A stretch of DNA of 64,000 nt, taken from Blepharisma stoltei. Its lineage: Eukaryota > Ciliophora > Heterotrichea > Heterotrichida > Blepharismidae. The stretch is taken from contig CAJZBQ010000052.1 of assembly GCA_914767885.1 (NCBI GenBank), forward strand, positions 404,501-468,500, in the 5' to 3' direction. Shown here in pieces: positions 10,987-21,519 of this stretch; within the stretch, counting starts at the first letter, position 1, and each line of letters begins with the position of its first letter. The notes beneath the pieces are model-generated. The model made no database searches. It worked only from the letters and a program-made list of their open reading frames with translations, and had not been told where the DNA came from. A program made the translations under genes and the position numbers.

Positions 10987-11366
10987 ATTATCTAAAAATT
11001 ATAAAATTGTAGTTAAAAATATGGGAAAATCATATTGAAGAATATACAGGTGAATTATGATATATTTTTCATGATGATTACTATTTTTTTAAAAATTAAT
11101 TCTTGAAACGCCTATGGTAATTTAACCCTTAAAAGCTTATTGCTATTAAGATCAAATAGCGAAATTAATTTTGACTCAATTTGAATTCACAATAATTTAT
11201 CCTTGCTTTTATTATCTAAAGATTAAAGCAACTTAAACAATAATAAAATTTAAATTCTCAATCTATTTCATTCCCATTTAATAAAAGGTGGAATGTCAGT
11301 TAAAGCTATTACCGCTTTTAAAACTTTGTCTTTAGTTGCAAACACAGTGGAAAAATATCAAGAAAA
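10987..11366. other. AT-rich spacer
   Basis: About 380 bp between two plus-strand genes. No MITE end, tRNA-like fold or supported ORF is seen; a 46-codon ORF at 11293 runs into the next gene in another frame and is not supported. Confidence 0.5.
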
Positions 11367-12065
11367 ATGGATCTTAGTTATGAGCAGCTTCACATGCTTG
11401 AAGAAGATTCCCGAGACGATTGTATAAAATTAAGATGCATTTCCTGTCTAGTAAAGCGATACGCTTCATTTTCTATCCGAAAACCTAAAAGAAGAGTCAC
11501 ACATATGACGGTTCAATTGATCCCTGAATTGAACTCTGAAGACAGCCGACATCTCTCAATAAACTCAATATTTACTAACATAGAATCAAGGCAAAGAGAA
11601 TACGAAATGCTCCCTGAAATGACTCGAAGCGCAACTTCAATGGAAGACCGACTTTGAATCTCTGACAAAACAACGTGTAATTTTAAAATAGATTCAAAAG
11701 AAGAGTATATACAATTGCAGCAAAACTTTATGTCACTGTTTTTCGAACATAAACCGTATCATGGGTCCCGAATACATAAAAGTGTTCCGGAAATTCACAG
11801 ATCCAATGTAATACAGTTTTTTCTTGACTCCTGGGTTTTGTCGCAAAATGTATTCTTGTGTCTTTTAGTTCCTTTGAAAAATAAAGTATGAGTTGACATG
11901 AAGACTTTTATTTCAGCTATTGAATGTGCAAGCCAATTTACTTATGAAAAATCAAATTTGATTTTTAGAGTTAAAGATCTGGAAAAGAGTATTAACGAAA
12001 TTGTACAAAAACAGTACAGCTGAAATAAAATATCTGAGACCTTTATAATTAACTCGTGCTTATAA
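11367..12065 (+). CDS. Unknown soluble protein (232 aa)
   Basis: The frame runs from ATG 11367 to TAA 12065 when TGA at 11655, 11887 and 12021 is read as Trp. It holds a basic patch near residue 35-50 (SIRKPKRRVTHMT), then acidic and mixed helices. The segment FFLDSWVLSQNVFLCLLVPLK near residue 150 is moderately hydrophobic but not a clear membrane span. The C-terminal region looks helical and charged (FRVKDLEKSINEIVQKQYSW). I do not recognise a family. Reading TGA as stop would leave three fragments, so this gene also supports the altered code. Confidence 0.7.
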
Positions 12066-12345
12066 AATGTATTCTTTGATTGAGTTTATATAGAATATAA
12101 TCTAAAACTAAATTAGTAAGTTTTATTTGCCATTAATTCATTAAAATGTGTTTATAGGCTCAATGTCTCTTGATTTATTATTATTTGTATTAATGATTTC
12201 TTAAAAAGCTAATACTTAACTAAATCCTTAATTTAAAGCACTTTCAAATTTAATAATGAATTATCTCCTATAAAACGGCATCATCTTTAATATGCCTTAA
12301 TTTCACTTAATATTATTTCAATTCTTCCTATTGATAGAGATTGAT

Positions 12346-14175
12346 ATGGAGGATAGCACATCTAGTTTTATTGGTGAAGAATTGAGAAACTATATCAAGC
12401 TTAAACGAAAACGAAGGTGGGTGAACCGATTTGTGGTCTTGAGCTCAGGAATGCTTTATTATTTCAAAACTCCAGCTTCACTCAAACCAAGGTGCGTGAT
12501 CAGTTTAGTCGGGTGCCAAGTTAATAACCTTGGCGTGGAAAAACGAGAATATATCCTAGACATTTCAAAGCCAAATCATTACTCAATCAAACTTGCTTTT
12601 CCATCCCAAAGCGAGTATAACTTATGGTTCATGAGATTATCAAGTTTTGCTGAACAATATAAAGAAGACCCAGACCACGTACCCAGCTCATGTTTACATC
12701 AAGAAGAAAGGAAAAAAATGAATAGAGAAAACCTTCAACTTATAGAGCAGCTACCAATTGGCGAAATACCTAATCTTACAAAGCAACAAATTGAAGAAAT
12801 TGTGGGAAAGAAATATGTTTTAATCAGATCAGAAGGCTCAGGAACTTATTCCGAATGTGCTGGTAATAAGGCTGAAAACCGTTCGATTGCAAAGTATGGC
12901 CAGATCGGATTTATAGCTGGAGCATTGATTGTTAGTCTTATATCTCATTTTGCTTTAGGAAATGCTTTAACAGGATTATGCTTTGCTCTTATTGTAGCTG
13001 TCTATTATCCACATATGATATCAAGTAAATCAGCTTCAGCTGCTCAAAAGATCCAATTCAAAACGACCATTCTTATCAACTCAGGTGCTGGTGAAACCTT
13101 AACAGCCCTTCATGATTCTCCTTGCAGATCATTATGGGAGCCTTATCTCCACGACTGTACTGATGGCTCCCGAATGACTTTTACTTATGAGGTTAACGGA
13201 ATCCAAGCTACCCAAGAGGTCACTCGCCAATTCGTGAAAGACGGTAACATTTTTTATGTCATTGAAAAAGCTGACAACACGATTAAAAATATTTTCAAAG
13301 TAGAGTCAAAGTCTAAATACGGAAAAATGATGAGCTTTGTCTCTCATTTTGGCTATTTTGAAGAAAACAACTCTATTGTAGGAAACCCAAGTTTATTGGC
13401 ATGCTTGAAGAATTATGTAGAATCAAATACAATTTACCTTTCAAATCAACAAGTTTCAAACCAGACAACTGATAAAGTAGACTCAGACTCTGATGAGGAA
13501 GAAGAAACTAAAATTGACGATGGGCCAGGACTTGCAATTACTCAGCCTATCCCAGATGAGAAAAAAGAAATGATTTTACAGCTAAATAATGAAGCTGTTA
13601 AAGCTATGCAAGAAGCAGAAAAACTAGCAGCTGATAGTGAAGGCTGGGAAGAAATAAAATTAAAAGTTAACACTGTTAAAGGTTCAAGAAGAAAAGCTGC
13701 AGGTGGCCTTTACATCGTAAGAGGTGAAGGAGATATAAATAGATCAGCCATTGAAGTAATCGAATATATCAAAGATATCAACCGCAAAGCAGAATATGAT
13801 GACATGTTTGAATCAGGCTACGTCATTGAGAAATTAACTGATGAAATGGAAATTGCATACCAAAAATATAAAAAAACTGGTCCAGTATCATCTCGAGATC
13901 TATGCTTGCTTCAAAGAAGGTTCGACTTAGAAGGCGGCAAAATCGTTGCCATCGCAATGTCAACAACCCATCCGAACTGCCCAGAAACCAAGTTTGTAAG
14001 AGCTCATCTTTATTTAGGCTGTTTTGTGCTAACTCCTGTGTCTCCTACAGTAACGCATATGGTTTACATGATAAATGTTGACATCAAAGGATCAATCCCT
14101 AAGTTCATTATAAACTCTGTTCAATCTGATCAAGCTTTGGTCGTCGAAAAGATCAGAAAGAACTTAGCAGCTTAA
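12346..14175 (+). CDS. PH-START domain lipid-binding protein
   Basis: 609 aa from the ATG at 12346 to TAA. Residues about 12-105 form a PH domain (LKRKRRWVNRFVVLSSGMLYYFK). Two hydrophobic stretches follow near 185-220 (GQIGFIAGALIVSLISHFAL). The next section contains an oxysterol-binding-protein-like stretch (SLWEPYLHDCTDGSRMTFTY, then VSHFGYFEEN). The C-terminal 200 residues are a START domain (LYIVRGEGDINRSAIEVIEY ... VSSRDLCLLQRR). Such proteins bind and move lipids between membranes. An acidic linker (DSDSDEEEE) separates the halves. Uninterrupted by inserts. Confidence 0.75.
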   Translation: MEDSTSSFIGEELRNYIKLKRKRRWVNRFVVLSSGMLYYFKTPASLKPRCVISLVGCQVNNLGVEKREYILDISKPNHYSIKLAFPSQSEYNLWFMRLSSFAEQYKEDPDHVPSSCLHQEERKKMNRENLQLIEQLPIGEIPNLTKQQIEEIVGKKYVLIRSEGSGTYSECAGNKAENRSIAKYGQIGFIAGALIVSLISHFALGNALTGLCFALIVAVYYPHMISSKSASAAQKIQFKTTILINSGAGETLTALHDSPCRSLWEPYLHDCTDGSRMTFTYEVNGIQATQEVTRQFVKDGNIFYVIEKADNTIKNIFKVESKSKYGKMMSFVSHFGYFEENNSIVGNPSLLACLKNYVESNTIYLSNQQVSNQTTDKVDSDSDEEEETKIDDGPGLAITQPIPDEKKEMILQLNNEAVKAMQEAEKLAADSEGWEEIKLKVNTVKGSRRKAAGGLYIVRGEGDINRSAIEVIEYIKDINRKAEYDDMFESGYVIEKLTDEMEIAYQKYKKTGPVSSRDLCLLQRRFDLEGGKIVAIAMSTTHPNCPETKFVRAHLYLGCFVLTPVSPTVTHMVYMINVDIKGSIPKFIINSVQSDQALVVEKIRKNLAA

Positions 14176-14274
14176 TTTACTATTTCTTTCATATTAATAT
14201 AATTGAATTAAAAATAAAATATATCAAAATTATCAATTTGTAATATTAAAAATTATCCCAAATAACTGAATTCT

Positions 14275-14531
14275 TACTTCCCTTGGTGAGGCTAATTTTT
14301 TTAAAAAAAGATTATATTAAATTTTAAAAAAAAAATTGGAAAAGTAAAAATAATTTCATTTATGAAATTTATTTTTAAAAGGCAACTGTTTAAAATCCCA
14401 CAAAATTAGCTTGAGATTTCATTATACTACTTACCACTTTTATATTAAAAAATATTTTTGTTTGCCCACAGAAGGTGGCTTTTGACCAAAAACTAGGGAT
14501 TTTCCAATGGTTTTGCTTTCTCATGGGGAAT
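14275..14531 (+). mobile_element. Degenerate intergenic MITE
   Basis: 257 bp with worn ends (TActtcccttggtgagg; GCTTTCTCATGGGGAATTA) and the recognisable interior (TTAGCTTGAGATTTCATTATAC). Confidence 0.7.
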
Positions 14532-14533
14532 TA

Positions 14534-14761
14534 ATTAATGCAGTTAACCCATTGGATAAAAATTTAATCCTAATTTTCATGTAGCGCTATTTACTTTTGA
14601 TGATGAAAATAAGGAAGATGGAGCTGTAGAAAACGTATTTTTTGGGGACATACCATTAAAATTGAAGAGTTTTAAGATCTACAAAGGTAGGAGCTATTAA
14701 AAGGCTAAGAAAGCATAATAATTAAATTATGACTATTTTTTTATTTGGCGATATAATTTGT
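14534..14761. other. Spacer between two degenerate MITEs, weak coding-like fragment
   Basis: About 230 bp. A 47-codon open stretch (KFNPNFHVALFTFDDENKED...) ends at a TAA near 14700 but has no ATG and does not join any neighbour. Possibly the remnant of a gene or of an element. Nothing else seen. Confidence 0.3.
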
Positions 14762-15037
14762 TACTCACTCATTCCTTAAGAGTAACCAAAACCATTATTA
14801 AAATACCTATTTTGAGAAATTAAGCCCCTTTTAAGAAAAAAATTTTTACTTCAAAAATTTTGCATAATTGATAATAATATCTAGCTAGCTATAATGAATT
14901 TAATAAAGCTTATTTTAAAAAAAATTTTTTTATTAATTATATAGGATTTTTTTAATAATTTTTATTTAAAATTTGAAAGAAAATTAACACTCTATAAGAT
15001 CAAGCAGAAAAATCTTGTCTGCTCTTAAACAGGGAGC
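14762..15037 (-). mobile_element. Degenerate intergenic MITE, reverse orientation
   Basis: 276 bp. It has a left end TActcactcattccttaag with the AACCAAAACCATTA block, and a fold-back right end around AAAAATCTTGTCTGCTC. TA at both ends. Confidence 0.65.
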
Positions 15038-15071
15038 TAGGAGTTTTTTCTGAATTAATATAATTCATTAA

Positions 15072-15674
15072 ATGTTCAGCAGTGGAGCCACTGTGAGTTA
15101 CTATCGAATCCAAGATAAAGGCGACAATAAGCTGACTGAAGAGATTTACAAGCTCCATATCAAAAATTTCATAAGCATCTTGAGACTTCTTTCGATATTT
15201 ATCTGCACTTATTTCGGGATCGCTTTCATACTGGGGATTTACCGAATTGCAATTAGCCAGGATGTAGATACATCGAGCATTCCAATCATAATTGACTGGG
15301 TTCTAAGTTTGATAGTGTCTATTTTATGGCTTATAGTAGCTTATGGAGGATTCAAAGCTGTCAAAGTCCAATCAAGAGGGACATCTAAAAGGTTTTCTAA
15401 AGCTTTACTTGGATGTGCAGCAATTTATGTTGCTTATTTAGCATTTCACTATTTCGCGAATTTCGACTCAATTAGAGCACATTGGGAAACGGCATATGGA
15501 TTAAATACAATTCAGACTATTGGATGGATGATGACCTATATATTCATTATTGCTTTCCTGCAGGGATTTTTTGTCTTAAAAGCTAGACAATTTAATAAAA
15601 TCATCACTCAGTGCATTTTAGAGTCATTAAATGATAGCAAGGTGTTGAACCAGCCTTTACGAAAAATTAATTAA
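15072..15674 (+). CDS. Four-span membrane protein of unknown function
   Basis: 200 aa. Hydrophobic segments are near residues 35-60 (ISILRLLSIFICTYFGIAFI), 75-97, 112-130 and 150-170. The N-terminus is polar and the C-terminus is short and basic. The arrangement resembles small tetraspan proteins, but no family motif is seen. Starts at the first ATG after a MITE. No in-frame TGA. Confidence 0.7.
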   Translation: MFSSGATVSYYRIQDKGDNKLTEEIYKLHIKNFISILRLLSIFICTYFGIAFILGIYRIAISQDVDTSSIPIIIDWVLSLIVSILWLIVAYGGFKAVKVQSRGTSKRFSKALLGCAAIYVAYLAFHYFANFDSIRAHWETAYGLNTIQTIGWMMTYIFIIAFLQGFFVLKARQFNKIITQCILESLNDSKVLNQPLRKIN

Positions 15675-15884
15675 TCATTCTTAAATCAAAATTATTGAAA
15701 ATATATACTAACTCCCCCATCTTTATTTTTGGAATTTCCCAACAGTTCATCAAACTTTATATGGTTAAATTTGATATATGGCAAAAAATTAAAATAAAAA
15801 AATTTATATTAATTTTAAACCTCATTCTTGATGAAACAATTGCGATCAATTCAATTAAGGATGAGGAGGAGCAAGGAATTAAGT

Positions 15885-16894
15885 TTATTCGCTGCTCTCA
15901 TACTTGCTTACTCCCCATTTAATAATTCCTCCTCCGTGAGCGAAAAAAAAAAACATTGGAAAAATCTCTATTTTTTGTGGTGAAAATCACCCACAATTAG
16001 CTAACTCCCCCCTCTCCGTAAATGAACAAAAAAAAATTTGTTCACTCACGGAGGGGTTAATTTTTTTTTGGGAAATTTTAAAAAATCCTAATTCGCAAAA
16101 ATTGGGAAGCAAATATTAATTTAATTTATTAAATTTATGTTTTAAAAAGCAACTTGTTTAAAATTAAACAGAATTAGCTCGAGATTTCATTATACTAATT
16201 ATCACTTATATATCAATTTTTTTTTCATAAAAAATTTTTTCAATTAAAAAAAATTTTTGTTCACTCACGGTGTGGGTTTTTGGGCAAAAAATAGCGATTT
16301 TTCCAATGGTTTTGTTCACTCACGGAGGGGAGGAGTAAGAAAAATCTTTTTATATAAAAATTTGTAGAATAAGTATTTTGATATATAATGATAATTAGAA
16401 TAATGAAATACTTGCTAGATCTATTTTATTTTAAATAGCTTGCATTCTAAACATAAATTTAAAAATTAAAATTGGGGATTTAAGGAAAAATATGTAGATA
16501 AAAAGTGGACATTAATTTTGCAATTAAATTGAGGAGTTAGAGCTTTCTCAGCTTCTTTTTGGGCATGACTTCCTAGCTCGCCTGGCAGCAAGAGCTTGAT
16601 GCCTGTGAGAACTTCACGACTGGTTATAGTCTTTTTGCCAGTGTATTTAGAAATATTTGCAGACTCTGTGGAGAGTCTTTCAAATAGGTCTTCTACAAAG
16701 GAACTCATTATATTCATCGATTTTTTTGAAATACTTATATCAGGATGAACCTGCTTTAAAAGGCGGTGGATGTAGATAACAAAGCTGTTAGATTTAGGTT
16801 TGGATGATTTTTTTTGAGTTTGAGTTTCTACCTTTGCGTCTTTCGAGGCCATTTCTTTCTTTTCTTCCTTCTTTTCACCTGTCTTTGGTTTCAT
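15885..16894 (-). CDS. Histone H2B, C-terminus restored by IES excision
   Basis: The N-terminal tail is Lys-rich (KPKTGEKKEEKKEMASKDAK). The histone fold then follows H2B closely: YIHRLLKQVHPDISISKKSM, SSFVEDLFERL, TSREVLTGIKLLLPGELGSH. Read straight through, the protein runs into MITE sequence after EKAL. Removing 15909-16537 adds SKYESSE and a TAA, the equivalent of the canonical TKYTSSK end. Final length 126 aa. It packages DNA with H2A in the nucleosome. The tail is unlike animal H2B, as is usual in ciliates. Divergently arranged with the allantoinase-like gene. Confidence 0.92.
15909..16537 (-). mobile_element. Outer degenerate MITE IES in H2B
   Basis: 629 bp, TA-bounded. It consists of a worn reverse-orientation MITE (left block TCCTCCTCCGTGAGCG, right end shortened to TTGAGGAGTTA) split by an intact MITE. 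Excision restores the H2B C-terminus. Confidence 0.85.
16002..16335 (+). mobile_element. Nested MITE inside the H2B IES
   Basis: 334 bp copy from TAactcccccctctccg to GGAGGGGAGGAGTA, with fold-back left end and GGGTTTTTGGGCAAAAAA block near the right end. Confidence 0.88.
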
Positions 16895-17445
16895 ATTTTA
16901 TAATTTGCCGCCCTATTTAAAGGCTCTAATATTTTTTAATCTTTTTGCTATCAGTGTTGGCTTTTATATGTTTTTCAAAAATTTAGATCAAGCACTCGTG
17001 GTTTGGAATATCATGGCAACAGGCTAAATTAATACTTTTAATAAATTCAAACATTTTTGTGATAGTTTATAAGAACTAAAAAATATATTAGATTTCATAC
17101 AGACTTATTTTTAATTTAACTTCATAAATTAATATTTATCTCATGCATAAGCTCCTAATAATCATTTATGATATTCAATTGCTTTATATAGCACACTAGC
17201 TATATTTCTCTGCGCATTTTATCAGTCAAGACGACTTTTAATATTTTAGATTTAACCATAGAATTTAGAATGTCAAAATAAAACTGTCGATGCATATCCA
17301 GACTGGTATATTTAAATTTAAGATTCCTTTTCAGTATTATTGGCTTATAAAGCGACCTAATCAGGCAGTATTAGCCAAAAAGTTTTATTAAAAAACGCTC
17401 CAGGCTTTAAAAATATGGAGTAACACTAATGAAACCCATTATATT
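16895..17445. other. Divergent intergenic region (H2B / allantoinase-like)
   Basis: About 550 bp, AT-rich, and presumably holding both promoters. An 18 bp region around 17345-17415 is less AT-rich. No element ends or RNA gene recognised. Confidence 0.4.
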
Positions 17446-19899
17446 ATGGGAAAAAAAGCTATTATCAGCAAGCATATTGTTTTATGTAGCTACACACAAA
17501 ATTATTCTCATCATCCCATATACGGAATTATCCTTATCGATGGTGAAATAATCCATGACGTCATCTTTTTAGATGAGAATATCCCTGTTCAGGCTATTAT
17601 TGAAAAATACTCTGAATGAGATCCTCAAGACTGTTCGGATTTATATATATCTCCTGGCTTTAAGTTAATTAAATTAAATTTAGATGCCTTCATTTAAGTC
17701 TGCCAAGGATTTCCATCTCTGCAAGCTCAGGGACACTAGCATATATACCGACTGCCTAGCCTTCGACAGCGTCAGATCTTACTAGATCTCGGGGCGTCCG
17801 CTCGCTAGGGCTTGTAGCCTGGCGTAATTCCAATTTCATGCTAAGCACCTATCTTTAGTTCCCTAATTCAAGTAGGGATGAGACCTAATCTCGGGGACGA
17901 TGACCGATTATGCTTTTTAACAACTCTATGTCAAAAGGAAAAATCCCATGTATCAACTTCTATAGCGAGGAAAAACCGCTGCCCGAGCACATCATGGATG
18001 CAGATTTTTGTATTTGACTTTCATCCTCCTCCTAGGCATTGCGTGTTGAACAATTATTTTAAGAGGTCAGGTGGTAGTCTCGCCATATTAATTTATATTC
18101 CTGGATTAATTGATATAAATGTGAGAAGGGAGTTCGAGAATTACACACATTTAACAAAAGCTGCAGTCGCCGGTGGTGTAACTTTGATTTCTGAAGAAGA
18201 TGGATATTACACAGATAATCCTCCAACTGGAGAACTCTTCTGTGATTTAGGAAAAATAGCACTTATTGACGCCACCAACGTGAATTCTATGGAAGTTGAG
18301 GCTTGTAAGGGCTGCCTAGCATTCAAAGGCTATTTTTATCCGCCGAGCAATTCTGTGCGAGCTTTACCTCACAATATGACTGAAGTGTATTCTAATTTGG
18401 AAAAAACAGGCCTACCTTTGTTTATCGACCCAACTCTACCAGATCCAAGGATGCTTTATATGGCCTCTCCAATGAGAATGGAAGCTCTGGAGTCAAGAAA
18501 TGATGCAAAAACATCAGGAAATTTAAATGTGTTTGCAGGAGCTTTTTCGAATGCCATTGAAAGTGAAGGAGAAGAGGAAGATGAAGATTACTCTGAAGAG
18601 TCTCCTCAAGACAACGTCAAGAGAATGTCTTTTGATGAAGAACACATTAAGATCCATAGCTCGCCAAGGACAAAAGACAGATCTCTTTCTGGAGAAGGAT
18701 TCAATTATGAACTGACTTTCCAAAGAAACCTTTCTCATTTAGTATGCCCTGAAATCACTGAAGTAGAAGAAGAACAGACTCCAGCAAAAAAATCTAAAAG
18801 AAAAAAAAACCATAAATCAAAATCGACAATTTACACAATATTTGACGATCTTGACAGAAGGATCAGGGAAAGCCAGCAAAGCATTGAGAACTTAAGCTTA
18901 GCAGAGCAGTTCACATATCATGAGTCTGGACCAACACAGTTTTTAATCAAAAGAAAAAAGAGCTTATCACTAGGGCCTGCTGATTCTTACCAATCAGACA
19001 GCGACTCTAGCGATGCTGGAACTGTAAAAGCTGCTCCAAAGTCAGCACTTTATGAAAGAAGAATGGTTAATAGAAGACCAAACCCAATAAAAATAGAGAA
19101 AAAATCAAGCGAAAATGACAATAAAGAAAGACTTTACATCTATCATTTAGCCAATTTCCCTGACCATTGAGAAGTCTCTGGAGTTGAAAAACTTATACAG
19201 AGCTTAAGAAGCAATATATCTATACACGTCGTCAATATTTCTTCAGCAGCTGCAATCAATAAAATTCGACAAGCAAGAGACCATTTTCCTAATTTGACTT
19301 GTGAAATCCCTGCAACACAGCTTTATTTTACAAACAATTCAATAGGAGATGGGCAGACGATCTTCAAAAATACCCCACCAATTCGAAATCGAGGAAACTG
19401 CAACTTATTGTGGGATTTATTGAAAATGAAAGCAATTGACTGCATTACATCACAACACGCATATATAGACCCCTCAATGAAATCTTTAGACACAGGAAAC
19501 TTCCAAAAGGCTCTAAATGGGATTTGTGCAATCGGGTTTACCTTGCAAGCTATATGAACTATGATAAATGTCCCTGTTAGCAGTCATACACAACTAGAGC
19601 ATTATATCGTCAGGATGTCAAAGTGACTTTCATTGCATCCTTCACGAATTTTAGGGCTACAAGATAAGCGAGGGTCAATAGAAAAGGGAAAATACGCAGA
19701 TTTAGTGATTTGGGCGCCATATGAGCGAGTGCTAGCTCCAGAAGTTCATTCAGAAAAGAAAGAGATGTCTCCATTTCTTTCTCAAAATCTCCAAGGCAGG
19801 ATTTATAAAGTGTATATAAGAGGCAAGCTAGCACATGATGGGACAAACTTTAAAGCTAGAGGCAAAAAAATAGTTAGGATGAACACAAATAAAAATTAG
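17446..19899 (+). CDS. Allantoinase/dihydropyrimidinase-family protein, probably a pseudoenzyme
   Basis: With IES 17644-18093 removed and three TGA read as Trp, the product is 667 aa. The start matches the small beta domain of cyclic amidohydrolases (MGKKAIISKHIVLCS...), then PGLIDINVRREFENY where active enzymes have PGLVDTHVHINEP, so the HxH metal pair is lost. Later landmarks also lack ligands: ATQLYFTNN in place of CPHYL, and SQHAY in place of SDHSP. The family C-terminus is intact (HPSRILGLQDKRGSIEKGKYADLVIW). About residues 175-390 are an acidic/Ser/Lys-rich insertion (EGEEEDEDYSEE; KKSKRKKNHKSK). Ureide hydrolysis is therefore unlikely; a structural or regulatory role is inferred. Its TAG overlaps the convergent TrmO stop by 4 bp. 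Confidence 0.75.
17644..18093 (-). mobile_element. Retroelement-like IES in the allantoinase-like gene
   Basis: 450 bp, GC-richer body. Diverged direct repeats (TATATATCTCCTGGC / TTTATATTCCTGGA) flank it, an AT tail (TTAATTAAATTAAATTT) is at the left, and the complement of the ATGGCG-type start (CTCGCCATATTAA) is at the right. The body shares GACCTAATCTCGGG.GCGATGACCGA with 46584-47002. A multiple-of-three length hides it from simple ORF inspection. Boundaries are ambiguous by a few bases. Confidence 0.75.
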
Positions 19900-21519
19900 A
19901 TTATTATATTTAGGGATTTTAGTTTTCTTGTGGTTTCTTCAAGCCAAAGCTCAGTTCTAGCTCTGGGGCCTTGACTTTCTTCTTCATGCTCAACTGTGAC
20001 GACTAAAATCTTGAGTTCTTCACTGTCTCGTACGTATACTATTGAGAGTTTATCTAAACTAAAACCATATAAACCTTGATTTGAATGTTTCAATTTCATA
20101 TGAACTGTGCTAGGATCTTGGCCCAAACAATTTGAAATTATTTCTTCAAGATTATCATTTTGTGTGTAAAATTTTAAAGTGTATTGAGACATTATTCTGG
20201 ATAGCTGCTCTCTAGCATATGAGTGAAACTCAACAGTATATAGTTGTAAAGGTGCACTAATATACTCACTCCCCCCCCCTTTAAATTGAAACAAAATATA
20301 GGTAAAAATTCCTACTTTTTTGGGAAATTACCCCCCCTTTAAATTGAAACAAAATTTTATTATAATAGAAAATTTTATAGGTAAAAATCATTATTTTATA
20401 TGTAAATACGTTAATACCCTATTTAATATGCTTCAAACATATAAGATTTAGAAAATTAAACTCTATTTTGGGGAGAGTTAGAAGAATACCATTTCAGCAA
20501 GTTTACACTTTGAGATTGAGAAATTTATGAATTAATTTTTCATGAAATTCTTTAAATTTATATAATTTATTTTCTATAAAATTTTATCTCTGAAAAAATT
20601 TTTATATATAAAATTTTTTTTTATAAAAAATTTTCTTAACCCCCCTTTAAATTGAAACAAAATTTTTTGTTTCAATTTAAAGGGGGGGGGGAGTCGGGAA
20701 ATTGAAATTCCTTATAGAATCAGCAGGATGATAAGGCTTGATGTCTAAAATTGGCGTCCCATCTATAAGATCGATTCCTTGGAGATAAAGAGTCCTATCA
20801 ACAATTTTCAGTAGCTGGACTGCTGACAGCCCAATTGGGTTAAATCTGTGTGGACTTCTTGTAGCATATACTCCTTTTTTCCTACCGTTTAATCGTGGAA
20901 GTTTTATTTTTGAAATTTGTTTATTGTGATGACTGGCATGAAATACGAATATTAGCCAAATGTGAGAGAATTCTTCAAGTCCTTCGTATGCATCAGTGTT
21001 TATTTTAGATGAAAGGGTGAGAGATCCTCTTGCATATGGAGAATATTGGCCTAATTTATAATTACTTTGACGAGGAGTTCCGAATTTTTCTCCAAAGCAG
21101 CTTTCAATATAACCAATTGGCTCAAACTGCATATAGTTTACAGCGAAAGCATCTTTATTATCTTCATCTGCTTCTTTTACTTTAAGTTCTTCATCATGAT
21201 CTGATGTGATTAGCCGGATATTAATGAAGCCTTCTCTCGCATAAATTTCAGACACTGCATTTGGGTAGCCTTCATCCGCTGATCTAGCTATTAAGTGTTC
21301 TGCTCATTCCTGTGGGTCAATATTTGAGCCAGTTTCTTTGTTAATTTTTTGAACAGTCTGTATAGGAAATACTCTAATTACTGTAAAAGAATTTAGATCG
21401 CCTCTTTCTTTCAATTTTGGCTTCGAGAATATTCAAGGCTCTCAGTTTACTTTGGGGATAAGTTCTTTTTGTTCTGCTTGTTTGACTAAATTTAGAAAGT
21501 AATCTTCCAATTCAGTCAT
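19896..21519 (-). CDS. TrmO-like tRNA (t6A37) N6-methyltransferase
   Basis: Starts at ATG 21519, which an N-terminal extension of about 95 residues requires (two TGA as Trp: KVNWEPWIF). The TsaA/TrmO barrel follows: FEPIGYIESCFGEKFGTPRQ, GLEEFSHIWLIFVFH, GVYATRSPHRFNPIGLSAVQ, LDIKPYHPADS. The C-terminal domain after the insert (LYTVEFHSYAREQL; NCLGQDPSTVHMK; YGFSLDKLSIVYV) matches bacterial TrmO. The enzyme methylates N6-threonylcarbamoyladenosine at position 37 of tRNA using SAM. Removing 20258-20714 gives 388 aa; an alternative edge at 20693 gives 395 aa. Both stay in frame. Confidence 0.85.
20258..20714 (-). mobile_element. Second MITE family IES in TrmO-like gene
   Basis: TIRs of the form CTCCCCC...TTTAAATTGAAAC at both ends, with a fold-back at the right (GAAACAAAATTTTTTGTTTC) and an extra TIR copy at 20331. 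Layout mirrors the main MITE but the terminal sequence differs. At the right edge the expected TA next to ACTCCCC is GA, so the true cut is uncertain (20693 or 20714). Confidence 0.75.

Noticed and set aside
15708-15880. Additional degenerate MITE (TAactcccccatcttt ... GGATGAGGAGGAGC)
   Set aside because: Only the outer bases resemble TIRs and the interior lacks the MITE consensus; not enough support.
17878-18100. N-terminal part of the 430-codon ORF as real protein
   Set aside because: This stretch is IES sequence that stays in frame by chance; the family N-terminus is the separate exon at 17446.
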